Assembly (NCBI RefSeq): GCF_040801915.1
Contig: NZ_JBFMIA010000007.1
Location: 62,001-126,000, forward strand
Direction of reading: 5' to 3'
Length of the DNA stretch: 64,000 bases
Origin: Jeotgalibacillus marinus
GTDB taxonomy: Bacteria > Bacillota > Bacilli > Bacillales > Jeotgalibacillaceae
Under the pieces are notes generated by a model. That model had not been told where the DNA came from. It was given only the letters and a program-made list of their open reading frames with translations, and ran no database searches. Shown here piece by piece: positions 32,731 to 41,160 of the stretch. A program made the translations under genes and the position numbers. The stretch's first letter is position 1, and every line of letters begins with the position of its first letter.

Positions 32731-33202
32731 AGATGGAGAGACTGTGGTGGGAGGTAATGGTATAACGATTGATAACACTTCCGGCGTAGTGGTGCATAAT
32801 TTTAGAATTCAAAAATTTAGTGGTAATGGCATTTTATTAGAAGGTTCAGATAGTAACGTGATGAAAGGGAATAAGTTTAATGAGAATAATACTGATTGTA
32901 TTCTCTTAATCCGTTCAGTTAGCAACATGATCATAGGGAATGTCGCTAATGAGAATGTGGATGATGGTATACAATTAATCCAACTCTCTAACAACAACAT
33001 AATTAGAGGAAATACCGCTAATGATCATGATGGGGATGGTATTACCTTCTCTGCAGATTCTGAAGAAAATGATGTTTTCTTTAATCGTGCGCTTGATAAT
33101 GGGGACGGGGGTGGTTTTACTGATATCAACGATCAAGATACCAACAATTTCAAAGGGAATAAATGTGATACTAGTAACCCCCCAGTCGGGATTTGTAATT
33201 GA
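32717..33202 (+). pseudogene. Headless beta-helix fragment
   Basis: About 160 codons of PbH1-type coils: GITIDNTSGVVVHNFRI, NGILLEGSDSNVMKGN, NGNVANENVDDGIQL-like turns, NNIIRGNTANDHDGDGI. It ends NKCDTSNPPVGICN, which resembles the module ends of the large beta-helix gene on the other strand. The frame is open back to a TAA at 32711, with a GTG at 32744 but no good binding site. The N-terminal GESIQ module start is missing. Probably the tail of a paralog whose front was lost; an expressed short protein cannot be excluded. Confidence 0.6.
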
Positions 33203-33249
33203 TCACTCTTAGTATCCTGTGGGGTGCTTTTGTTGTGTCGGGAATGATA

Positions 33250-33288
33250 ACAAAAAAAAGACGCCTATACACGTTGGTGTATAAGCGT
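33250..33288 (-). terminator. Terminator downstream of trxB
   Basis: ACGCTTATACAC pairs with GTGTATAGGCGT (with one mismatch) and is followed on the minus strand by CTTTTTTTT. It lies about 190 bases after the trxB stop. Confidence 0.8.
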
Positions 33289-33478
33289 TTGTTAGGTATG
33301 GACATCAGTGGGTTGGTAAATAACCACATCCGAGTCAGTCCATGCCACCAAGTAATGTATTCTAAAGGGGGTCAATTACTTATAATATCTACTATACCTT
33401 TTTATTGTTGCATCACTGTTACAACTGAGTAACGATTGCATAAATTTTTTTATCTATACTCTACCTCATTACTCATAG

Positions 33479-34432
33479 TCATTGACGACTAACTTTTAAT
33501 GATTCCATCAATTCTTCTACGTAATGTTGAACGGATTGTGCCGCGATGCTTCCATCACCTGTTGCAGTGACGATTTGACGAAGCGTTTTGTCCCTCACAT
33601 CTCCAGCAGCAAAAATCCCTGGTACGTTCGTTTGCATCATGCTATCAGTCTCGATATAGCCTTGATCGTTTAAAATTCCAAGTGATTCAAAAGGCTTTGT
33701 CAATGGTACCATTCCGATATAAATAAATGCACCATCCGCAGCGAATTTACTTTCGGTGCCATCTTCTGTAGAGACGAGTGTAACTGAACCTACTTTTCCA
33801 TTCTCTTCATTGATTTCTTTGATCGTGTTATTCCAAATAAAATCAATTTTATCGTTGTCAAATGCACGCTGTTGCAAAATTTGTTGTGCACGAAGCTTAT
33901 CACGGCGGTGTATGATTGTCACTTTGTTGGCAAAACGAGTTAGATATACACCTTCTTCAACAGCAGAGTCTCCTCCACCTACAACAACAAGGTCTTTGCC
34001 TTTAAAAAATGCACCATCACAAACTGCGCAATATGATACGCCACGTCCACCAAGCTCTTTTTCACCTGGAACCCCAAGCTTTTTGTACTCTGCACCAGTG
34101 GTCAAAATGATCGAACGAGTCTTATACTCTTTTGAACCCGCTTTAATCGTTTTAAATTCTTTTCCGTCAACAATACTTTTCACATCACCGTACGCATATT
34201 CCGCACCGAATTTTTTTGCGTGATCGAACATTTTATTTGAAAGATCTGGTCCTAAAATATGGTCAAATCCTGGGTAGTTTTCAACATCTTCTGTATTTGC
34301 CATTTGTCCGCCAGGTACGCCACGCTCTAACATAAGCGTTGACAAATTACCACGTGACGTATAAACAGCAGCTGTCATCCCTGCAGGACCAGCGCCAATA
34401 ATAATCACATCATAAATTTTTTCTTCCGTCAT
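33479..34432 (-). CDS. trxB: Thioredoxin-disulfide reductase
   Basis: A 317-residue homodimeric FAD/NADPH enzyme. It shows FAD-binding IIIGAGPAGMTAAVY at the N-terminus, the redox pair in SYCAVCDGAFF (about residues 135-138), the NADPH motif VVVGGGDSAVEE and the C-terminal GIFAAGDVRDK. It reduces thioredoxin, which supplies electrons to ribonucleotide reductase and disulfide repair. The start at 34432 follows AAAGGAG; the frame extends to 34471 without a site. Its usual neighbour yvcI is separated from it here by the accessory island. Confidence 0.98.
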   Translation of the reverse strand: MTEEKIYDVIIIGAGPAGMTAAVYTSRGNLSTLMLERGVPGGQMANTEDVENYPGFDHILGPDLSNKMFDHAKKFGAEYAYGDVKSIVDGKEFKTIKAGSKEYKTRSIILTTGAEYKKLGVPGEKELGGRGVSYCAVCDGAFFKGKDLVVVGGGDSAVEEGVYLTRFANKVTIIHRRDKLRAQQILQQRAFDNDKIDFIWNNTIKEINEENGKVGSVTLVSTEDGTESKFAADGAFIYIGMVPLTKPFESLGILNDQGYIETDSMMQTNVPGIFAAGDVRDKTLRQIVTATGDGSIAAQSVQHYVEELMESLKVSRQ

Positions 34433-34522
34433 GAAAATACACTCCTTTATCCTCTTAAAAGTGGTTTCCACTTCACCCTCATTTATCGTAAAGGATGAGC
34501 AACATTACGTCCACTTTTTTGC

Positions 34523-36010
34523 CTATGGTAAGTATTCGTTTAAATCATCCATATATGCTCGCATGGACGAAGTACTTGTAGAATACTTTTCAGCCATTTC
34601 TCTCTGCGATACTTTTTCGCCTCGCACCTTTTTCCACAAATATTCAACTGCTGCTGATAATGCCGCTACATTTTTGAACGAATAACCATCCTCTGATCCA
34701 TAATACACAATATGAAACCACATATAAAACAACCCTTGATGTGATTGTTGCGTAAGATTAAAAGTATGACTTAGCTTACAGGCAACATCATGCGCACGTT
34801 TTAAAGCATCAACTTTCGGACCAACCGCATTCGTGTCAGACAAAATATTGTGCACTTGCCCAAGCACAGCGAAATAAGCATGTTCAGTTTCTGTTAAATA
34901 CGAAGGTGCTCCCACCTTCAAAAACGATGGATCGGTTTGTGCTTCTTTGAAAAAAACAAACAACCGCTCTTCTGGATACATTGATTCAGAAAGCACGTCG
35001 TTTCGTTCAGTCATTTGCCCGTTCCAAGGCTCCATTCCTTCTTTATCAGGCTGATCGATTAATACGCGTTTCCACGCTTCTTTTGCAACTTTTTCATGTC
35101 CAGTTTGCCATGCTGACTGCGAAAGCCAAAAATAAAATCCTGCATCGCCCTCAAAGCCTCGTTTCACAAGACTTTTCAACCATCCATACGCTTGCTTATG
35201 ACGACCAACTAGTGAGAACGTTGCCCCTAATTTAAAACGATGTTCAAGTAAAAATGGACGGACTTGCTCTAATGCATCCATTAAATTTTCCAATTCATCC
35301 GTTCGCTCTTGGTAATAATAAAACACCGCTAAATTACAAAGCGCATGTAAATTTCCAGGATTACGATTAAGCACTTCCGTTAACAGCGCAGTTGCTTGCT
35401 CCTTTTCCCCAAAATAAAAATACGCAAGCGCTAAATTATTGTATGCAGTCCAGTAATCAGGAAAACGTTCAATCACTTCTTCAAGTAATTCAATCGCTTC
35501 TTTAAATTCTCCATCTGCTAAATGTTGATTTGCTTTTTCTTGATGCATAATAAGTTCATCTTGCTCTAGATCACGATCAAATTCATTTTCCTCTTCAAGT
35601 GACAACAGCTCAAGTAGATCTTCTGCATCCTCCACAAACTCGCCATCTCCATGCCGATCTAAATAAGCAGTCGCATGCTTATACGCTTCTCCAAACAAGC
35701 CCAAATGAGCAAAATTATTCGCCATAAGATAATGCGCTTCAATCATAGACGGATCGATGGTATCCATGATTTCCTTTAAACGTTCATTTGATTGTTTAAA
35801 TTCACCGATTTCTGTTTCAATAATGGCCATTTGCAACCGAATCATCGGTTCCTCTGGCTCCAAATCCTGTGCGCGTGTCAAGTACTTGAGCGCTTTATCT
35901 AATTGACCACGATGATACATGGTCATCCCTTTGCGGTAGTAACTTTCTCCAGATAGGTTAAACGGTAGCACCTTACCCGTCATTTCTGTTCGCTTCGATC
36001 CGTTTTTCAT
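34523..36010 (-). CDS. TPR-repeat protein, YvcD-like
   Basis: A 495-residue cytosolic protein. The N-terminal third holds tetratricopeptide repeats (SYYRKGMTMYHRGQLDKALKYL, AHYLMANNFAHLGLFGEAYKHA), and further repeats follow around residues 155-245 (ELLEEVIERFPDYWTAYNNLALAYF). The C-terminal part is helical and unassigned. GGAGG lies before the ATG at 36010. It precedes trxB, as YvcD does near trxB in B. subtilis. The function is unknown; TPRs indicate protein binding. Confidence 0.88.
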   Translation of the reverse strand: MKNGSKRTEMTGKVLPFNLSGESYYRKGMTMYHRGQLDKALKYLTRAQDLEPEEPMIRLQMAIIETEIGEFKQSNERLKEIMDTIDPSMIEAHYLMANNFAHLGLFGEAYKHATAYLDRHGDGEFVEDAEDLLELLSLEEENEFDRDLEQDELIMHQEKANQHLADGEFKEAIELLEEVIERFPDYWTAYNNLALAYFYFGEKEQATALLTEVLNRNPGNLHALCNLAVFYYYQERTDELENLMDALEQVRPFLLEHRFKLGATFSLVGRHKQAYGWLKSLVKRGFEGDAGFYFWLSQSAWQTGHEKVAKEAWKRVLIDQPDKEGMEPWNGQMTERNDVLSESMYPEERLFVFFKEAQTDPSFLKVGAPSYLTETEHAYFAVLGQVHNILSDTNAVGPKVDALKRAHDVACKLSHTFNLTQQSHQGLFYMWFHIVYYGSEDGYSFKNVAALSAAVEYLWKKVRGEKVSQREMAEKYSTSTSSMRAYMDDLNEYLP

Positions 36011-36225
36011 GTATATCCTCCGAACATCGTATTAACCTATCAATGATAGCATAATAAGGACCTCTAACGGAAGCCGCTCGTTTGTGGTGAAATGGTCTTT
36101 TTTAGAGAACATAATGGTTTTCTCGTTTAGGGATCAATGGGCAAATCGTCGAGAAAGATGTAACTCAATGCCGTGAGAAAGCGATTGTCCGCCATACACT
36201 CCACCCACAATACTACTTTTTGAAC

Positions 36226-36260
36226 CAAAAAAGCACCTCCCTCAATGGAAAGTGCCTCTT
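36226..36260 (-). terminator. Terminator of the SurA-N lipoprotein gene
   Basis: GGCAC and GTGC(T)T flank a 16-base loop, followed on the minus strand by TTTTTT. It lies just after the stop. Confidence 0.6.
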
Positions 36261-36274
36261 TGCTGATCTAATTT

Positions 36275-37009
36275 TTAAATCAATATCTCAATCTCTGCTT
36301 CTTCTTTCAGCTCATCAACATGTTGAGCAAACGGTTCGTTTTGCAGTGTTACCTTAATGTCTTCGCTTACGTCTTCATATGCTGGAAATTCCTCTTCAGT
36401 TTCAGCTTCACCTTCTTCATATTCAGCTGCCACTTCATCATAATAAGCCTGAATCTCTTCTTCTGTTATTGGAGCAGCTTCATCCATATATTTTGCGTAT
36501 TGAATTGATTCAGCAATTTGTTCTTTGAACGTTTCTATCTCTATGTCTTGGGCTTCGAGCAATTCTTGTATTATTTCTTCTCCACCGTATTGTTCTCCAA
36601 CTAATGCATATTCTTCATCGATTTCTTCTTCAGATGCTGTCATATTCGCTTCTTTTGCTTTTTGAAGAACTAATGTTTGAATCACAAGTCTATCTAATGC
36701 CTGTTCTTTCGTTTGCTCAATACCCTCTTCACTTGTAGGATCTTGTCCCCGTTGCTGCATTTCATATTGGATTGAAGTCAATGCAATATTGTAATCAACG
36801 CCTGTAATTTCTTCATCATTCACAACAGCAACGATCTCGTCCTCGTCAACTTGTTGCTCAGCTAGCTTAGCTTCCATTTCTTCAAGAGCAGCTGCTTGCT
36901 CTTCTTCAGTTAGGCCTTCTGGTGCCTCTTCATCTTTTTCGCTACAAGCTGCTAAACCTAATGCTAGCGCACCTGCTGCAAACGGAAGTAAAAATTTCTT
37001 AAGTTTCAT
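36275..37009 (-). CDS. Acidic SurA-N-domain lipoprotein
   Basis: A 244-residue predicted lipoprotein. A signal peptide (KKFLLPFAAGALALGLAAC) ends at a lipobox with Cys about residue 22, so it is anchored outside the membrane. A SurA N-terminal chaperone domain follows (VVNDEEITGVDYN to about residue 200). The protein is unusually rich in Glu and Asp. Unlike PrsA it has no PpiC parvulin domain, so it is unlikely to be a peptidyl-prolyl isomerase. The start at 37009 has GAAAGGGG; the upstream extension to 37069 is not supported. An extracytoplasmic holdase role is inferred. Confidence 0.85.
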   Translation of the reverse strand: MKLKKFLLPFAAGALALGLAACSEKDEEAPEGLTEEEQAAALEEMEAKLAEQQVDEDEIVAVVNDEEITGVDYNIALTSIQYEMQQRGQDPTSEEGIEQTKEQALDRLVIQTLVLQKAKEANMTASEEEIDEEYALVGEQYGGEEIIQELLEAQDIEIETFKEQIAESIQYAKYMDEAAPITEEEIQAYYDEVAAEYEEGEAETEEEFPAYEDVSEDIKVTLQNEPFAQHVDELKEEAEIEILI

Positions 37010-37204
37010 ACAATAATAACCCCTTTCAGATCTGTAATTCTTTATCCTAGTACGCATTGTAAAGGACATTCACGAAAAGATAAACCGATAACCCTCCAAG
37101 ACATAAAATAACCCAATTTATCACTTGATAAACAAGGTAACTACTAAGTAGACGAGCATCTTGTTATTTTGTTACATGCAAACATAAGTTTATTACAATA
37201 ATAA

Positions 37205-37241
37205 TTTAAGTAAACTAAAATAATTATTATGTTGACTTAAA
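37205..37241. promoter_or_regulatory. Inverted repeat upstream of bioY (possible BirA operator)
   Basis: TTTAAGTAAAC and GTTGACTTAAA match as inverted repeats at 10 of 11 positions around a 15-base spacer. The right arm overlaps the -35 box. Biotin repressor (BirA) sites are inverted repeats with a similar AAC/GTT core and a 14-16 base spacer, and bioY is a common target; the match is by layout rather than strict consensus. Confidence 0.45.
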
Positions 37242-37261
37242 AATGTTTTTCCTCGTATAAT
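37232..37261 (+). promoter_or_regulatory. Predicted sigma-A promoter of bioY
   Basis: TTGACT (37232-37237) and a perfect TATAAT (37256-37261) with an 18-base spacer, about 34 bases upstream of the start. Confidence 0.7.
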
Positions 37262-37294
37262 CATATCAGATAAAATTAAAGGAGAATGTCACTT

Positions 37295-37894
37295 ATGGTT
37301 AAATCACCTCTTCATGGTATGATTTTAGCTTCCTTATTTGCTGCGTTAATGGCGATCGGTGCAAACATAACATCGATTGTCCCAATTCTTGTGATCGGTA
37401 ACGTACCCATCACCCTCCAAACAGTAGTATGCTTGCTTGCAGGAATTTTATTAGGAAAAAAATGGGGACCAATCGCTATGATCATCTACCTTATGGTCGG
37501 ACTTGCTGGTATGCCTGTATTTGCACAGATGTCAGGTGGAGTTGGAACCATCATAAGTCCAACGTTTGGATTTTTGCTCTCCTACATCGTTGTTGCTTGG
37601 GTAACAGGTTTGATTACTGAAAAGAAAAAAACATTTATGATCCTTTTAATTGCCTCATTGATTGGAACTGTAATCAACTACGGCATTGGAACCAACTGGA
37701 TGTACATAGCCTATAAGCTATGGTTTTCAGCACCAGATGGCTTTACCTATACAATGGCATGGATTTGGATGCTTCCGCCATTACCAAAAGACATTGTGCT
37801 CACATTCGTTGCAGCAACCGTTTCATACAAAGTACTTCAAGCATTTCCTGAAACACGCTCACAAAGAGTACCTCAGGATCAACGAGCTGTTTAA
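37295..37894 (+). CDS. bioY: Biotin transporter BioY
   Basis: A 199-residue S-component of the energy-coupling-factor biotin transporter, with about six membrane helices. It shows LFAALMAIGANI, VPITLQTVVCLLAGILLG (the BioY core), MVGLAGMPVFAQMSGGVG and the C-terminal PPLPKDIVLTFVAATV. The ATG at 37295 lies ten bases after AAAGGAG; the ATG at 37286 is too close to it. It stands alone with its own promoter, inverted repeat and terminator; the ECF ATPases must be encoded elsewhere. Confidence 0.94.
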   Translation: MVKSPLHGMILASLFAALMAIGANITSIVPILVIGNVPITLQTVVCLLAGILLGKKWGPIAMIIYLMVGLAGMPVFAQMSGGVGTIISPTFGFLLSYIVVAWVTGLITEKKKTFMILLIASLIGTVINYGIGTNWMYIAYKLWFSAPDGFTYTMAWIWMLPPLPKDIVLTFVAATVSYKVLQAFPETRSQRVPQDQRAV

Positions 37895-37907
37895 ACGTAT
37901 GCTACCA

Positions 37908-37943
37908 GTTAAGAACCAGCTAGTGGTTCTTGACTGTTTTTTT
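37908..37943 (+). terminator. bioY terminator
   Basis: AAGAACC pairs with GGTTCTT, extended by AGT/ACT, and is followed by GTTTTTTT. Confidence 0.8.
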
Positions 37944-38030
37944 GATTTAAGCAAATCTTCTACATTTCAACGCTATAATTTCAAAATATAGTTTACTAAT
38001 CATTGTAAAAATCGTGAATATTAGCCACAC

Positions 38031-38060
38031 AAAAACGCCTCCCCATTAAAGAGAGACGCT
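38031..38060 (-). terminator. yvoF/hprK operon terminator
   Basis: CGTCTCTC pairs with GGGGAGGCG with two G-U pairs, followed on the minus strand by TTTTTG. It lies 15 bases after the acetyltransferase stop. Confidence 0.65.
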
Positions 38061-38074
38061 CCACAAATTATTGT

Positions 38075-38563
38075 TTATTCATCTTTTAACCGAATCACTT
38101 GCATCGGGTTCCCACCAACGAATGCCCCTGCTGGCACGTCTTTATGGACAAGCGTGCTCGCAGATACAATGGCTCCGTCACCAATCCGAACACCTGGCAA
38201 AATTGTCGTATTTGCACCAATCAACACTTCGTCGCCTATTTCAACCATACCAATACGATACTCATGAATTAAATATTCATGTGCAAGAATAGTCGTATTG
38301 TAACCAATGACACTATTTTTGCCGACAGAAATTTTTTCAGGAAACATAACGTCAAGCATCACCATAAGTGCAAAGGATGTTTGATCGCCAACCTTCACAC
38401 CTAAGAATGTGCGGTACAACCAGTTTTTCATCCTTAAAAATGGTGTGTACCGAGCCATTTGAATCACAATAAAATTGCGCATTACCTTCCAAAAAGGAAC
38501 GGTTTTATACACGTGCCAAAGTGAATTGGAACCTTCTACTTTATGGCGTTCTGTTCTTCTCAT
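38075..38563 (-). CDS. Hexapeptide-repeat acyltransferase, YvoF-like
   Basis: A 162-residue left-handed beta-helix O-acetyltransferase of the maltose/galactoside type. Hexapeptide turns are seen in FPEKISVGKNSVIGYNTTIL, IGDEVLIGANTTILPGVRIGDGAIV and SASTLVHKDVPAGAFVGGNPMQVIR. The family acceptor His is probably the one in ILAHEYLIHEY. The substrate is unknown. The start overlaps the ppaX stop by 4 bases, so it is coupled, as in the B. subtilis hprK-lgt-yvoD-ppaX-yvoF operon; the his genes that follow in B. subtilis are absent here. Confidence 0.9.
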   Translation of the reverse strand: MRRTERHKVEGSNSLWHVYKTVPFWKVMRNFIVIQMARYTPFLRMKNWLYRTFLGVKVGDQTSFALMVMLDVMFPEKISVGKNSVIGYNTTILAHEYLIHEYRIGMVEIGDEVLIGANTTILPGVRIGDGAIVSASTLVHKDVPAGAFVGGNPMQVIRLKDE

Positions 38564-39213
38564 TTTCCGTTATTCTGCACAATCGTCAACAAATCTTCCA
38601 TCGTTTCAAGCATGAAATCTGGTTCATAACTAGCTAGGTACTCTCGCCCCTTCGCGGTCCAAGAGACTCCAGCGGTTCTAGTTCCAGCGTTTTTACCACC
38701 TAACACGTCATGATGATTGTCTCCAACCATTAGACTTGTTTCAGGTTCAGAATCTAGTTTTTTCATTGCTAGATGTAACGGCTCTGGATTAGGTTTTGCA
38801 TTCTTAACGTCATCAAGTCCAATAACCACATCAAAATAGTGATCAAGTTTCATCAACTTTAACCCTTTAATCACTCCATCATTGCGCTTTGTCGACACAA
38901 TCGCCATCTTAATACCTCGATCATCTAGCGCTTTGATTGTTTCTTCAACGCCTTTAAAACCAGTGGCGAGCGAATCATGTTGCTCTAAATTAAATTCACG
39001 ATAATATGCTACCATTTCATCCACTTGGTCAGGGTTTACGCGCTCAAACGATTCAACTAGCGGTGGTCCCATGAATTGCAAAACTTCTTTACGTCCATAC
39101 TGGCCAGGGAAATAATGCTCCATCACGTGCAAAAAAGAGGAGATAATCAATTCATTCGTATCGATTAACGTGCCGTCTAGATCAAAAAGGACCGTATCAA
39201 TGGGTTTGTTCAT
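38560..39213 (-). CDS. ppaX: Pyrophosphatase PpaX (HAD family)
   Basis: A 217-residue haloacid-dehalogenase-like phosphatase. Motif I is LFDLDGTLIDT near residue 8, motif II VSTKR, motif III Lys in DVKNAKPNPEP and motif IV MVGDNHHDVLGG. In B. subtilis PpaX hydrolyses the pyrophosphate released when HPr kinase dephosphorylates P-Ser-HPr. Its place in the hprK operon supports that role. The ATG overlaps the upstream gene by 17 bases and has a GAAAGGA site. Confidence 0.95.
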   Translation of the reverse strand: MNKPIDTVLFDLDGTLIDTNELIISSFLHVMEHYFPGQYGRKEVLQFMGPPLVESFERVNPDQVDEMVAYYREFNLEQHDSLATGFKGVEETIKALDDRGIKMAIVSTKRNDGVIKGLKLMKLDHYFDVVIGLDDVKNAKPNPEPLHLAMKKLDSEPETSLMVGDNHHDVLGGKNAGTRTAGVSWTAKGREYLASYEPDFMLETMEDLLTIVQNNGK

Positions 39214-40147
39214 ATTCTAATTTCCTTTCTTTCGACAATTCATTTCGCTTCCACACATACGCAATGACCATCGTTAGTACGACTGCAGTAATTAGTCTGA
39301 TTAGGAATAATGGCAGTATAGGTATCCCGAGTGGAATAAAGATTAGGGTATCCTCGACAACAGCATGACAAGCGACCAAGAAAATAAATGCGAGTGTTGC
39401 ATCTTTTTTACTTACGCCGTCTTCCTGTACCGCTTTAATCATTACGCCTGCACCATATGCAAGACCAATCGTCAAGCCCGCAACGAGTGTCATCGAAGCA
39501 TTTTCTTTCATCCCAAGCCCTCTTGTAAAAGGTGCGATCCATTTTGTGAAATGATCGAGCCACTTTAAATCTCTCATAATTTGTATGATAACCATTAACG
39601 GAATAACAATGAGTGCTAGCTGTAAAACACCAAATGCTGCTTTTTCAAATGCCATCAAAATGATCGCACCCCAACCAGACACATCGCCCTGTTGTGGTGG
39701 CACCATGCCGTATTGAGCCACTTCTTGTCCACCGTGCCATACAAGGTTAATGATCATTGCTGAAACAAACGCCAAACCGAGTCGTACAACGAGCACTACC
39801 CAAAGTTTCACGCCTACCTTTAATGCAACACTTGTCTCGATTAATAAATTATGTGAAAATGACAGCATCACCGCAATGATGAACACTTCTTTTACCGTCA
39901 TTTCTAAGGATAAAATTCCTGCAATTCCCGCATACAGATTTAAAAAATTTCCTAAAACAAGCGGAACTGCTGCCTCCCCACTTAATCCAAAAAGGCCCAT
40001 AAACGGTTCAATCTGTTTTGTAATCCAAGGTAAAACAGGAGTATATTGTAACAATACAACAATAAACGTGACGGGAAAGATAATTTTCCCAAGAGTCCAT
40101 GTGGTTTGTAGACCAGCTTTTAATCCGGCTTTAAATGTTGGTTTCAT
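39197..40147 (-). CDS. Nucleoside-recognition (Gate) membrane protein, YvoD-like
   Basis: A 316-residue integral membrane protein with roughly eight helices arranged as two Gate-domain halves. Segments include VVLLQYTPVLPWITKQIEPFM, LVLGNFLNLYAGIAGILSLEM, and in the second half LIVIPLMVIIQIMRDL and GLTIGLAYGAGVMIKAV. The family is related to nucleoside transporters and spore maturation SpmA/B, but the cargo of YvoD is unknown. It lies between lgt and ppaX in the conserved hprK operon. Confidence 0.9.
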   Translation of the reverse strand: MKPTFKAGLKAGLQTTWTLGKIIFPVTFIVVLLQYTPVLPWITKQIEPFMGLFGLSGEAAVPLVLGNFLNLYAGIAGILSLEMTVKEVFIIAVMLSFSHNLLIETSVALKVGVKLWVVLVVRLGLAFVSAMIINLVWHGGQEVAQYGMVPPQQGDVSGWGAIILMAFEKAAFGVLQLALIVIPLMVIIQIMRDLKWLDHFTKWIAPFTRGLGMKENASMTLVAGLTIGLAYGAGVMIKAVQEDGVSKKDATLAFIFLVACHAVVEDTLIFIPLGIPILPLFLIRLITAVVLTMVIAYVWKRNELSKERKLEYEQTH

Positions 40148-40168
40148 TAATCGGCCCCACCCTTTGTT

Positions 40169-40999
40169 CTACTTGTTTCGTTTATCCGTATAGCGAGTCG
40201 TTACGCCTGTCTTTCGGCGATATGCCATAATCGCAATCGCACCTGCAATCAAAAGGAACGATAAAAGCTGCGCCACACGTATTGTATCTGTCAGCATTAA
40301 GCTATCTGTTCGCAATCCTTCAATAAATGCACGACCGATGGAGTACCAAATCACATACGATAAGAAAATCTCACCACGGAGTGGATTCACTTTTCGCAAT
40401 ACCAGCAATAAAATAAGTCCCACTAGACTCCATAACGATTCATACAAAAATGTAGGATGATAGTAAGAAAATGAACCATTTACCTCGATATACATTTGGT
40501 TAATAATCCAATCCGGAAGATACAATCCCTCTAAAAACGAACGTGACACTTCCCCGCCATGAGCTTCTTGATTGGTGAAATTCCCCCAGCGACCAAGCAT
40601 TTGGCCTAAAATAATACTCGGTGCTGCAATATCAACGATCTTCCAAAACGATAGTCCTTTCCGCTTTGCAAAAATTATTACCGTCGCAACCGCACCTATA
40701 AGCGCACCATGGATCGCAATTCCACCGTTCCAAATTTGAATAATAGCCCCTGGATTTCCTGAATAATATTCCCACTGAAAAATCACATAATAAATACGAG
40801 CTGAAATAATTGCAATCGGCACAGCCCAAATAAGTAAATCGGCAAACGTATCTTTTGGCAAACCTAAACGATTCGCTTCACGATTAGCCAATATGTATCC
40901 TAAAATAATTCCTGTTCCAATAATCAGTCCGTACCAAGCAACATTGATCGGACCAAAACTGATCGCAACCGGATCAATAGGTTGAATTGATGCAAGCAT
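40169..40999 (-). CDS. lgt: Prolipoprotein diacylglyceryl transferase
   Basis: A 276-residue membrane enzyme that moves a diacylglyceryl group from phosphatidylglycerol to the lipobox cysteine of prolipoproteins. The Lgt signature GRWGNFTNQEAHGG is present at about residue 135, along with YYVIFQWEYY and the C-terminal YSIGRAFIEGLRTDSL. Seven membrane helices are expected. The ATG at 40999 follows GGGGAGAGAG; an in-frame extension to 41101 is not supported. Substrates in this window include CccB and the SurA-N lipoprotein. Confidence 0.97.
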   Translation of the reverse strand: MLASIQPIDPVAISFGPINVAWYGLIIGTGIILGYILANREANRLGLPKDTFADLLIWAVPIAIISARIYYVIFQWEYYSGNPGAIIQIWNGGIAIHGALIGAVATVIIFAKRKGLSFWKIVDIAAPSIILGQMLGRWGNFTNQEAHGGEVSRSFLEGLYLPDWIINQMYIEVNGSFSYYHPTFLYESLWSLVGLILLLVLRKVNPLRGEIFLSYVIWYSIGRAFIEGLRTDSLMLTDTIRVAQLLSFLLIAGAIAIMAYRRKTGVTTRYTDKRNK

Positions 41000-41160
41000 A
41001 CTCTCTCCCCTTTCAAAATCTCTATATACAAGCGCAAGCGGCTCATTCGCCCTGACAAGCATAAGGCGATCTAAACAAATAGACTCTTTAAGACTTGCCA
41101 CACGGAGCTAGATGACGAATTACGCAATTACAGAGTTTTCCATCTATTATCGTATATAAA

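Noticed and set aside
26734..33300. Prophage or CRISPR locus in the island
   Set aside because: No integrase, capsid or lysis gene, no cas gene and no regularly spaced repeat. The repeats present are within coding sequence.
36275..37009. PrsA foldase
   Set aside because: There is no parvulin (PpiC) domain between the SurA-N region and the C-terminus.
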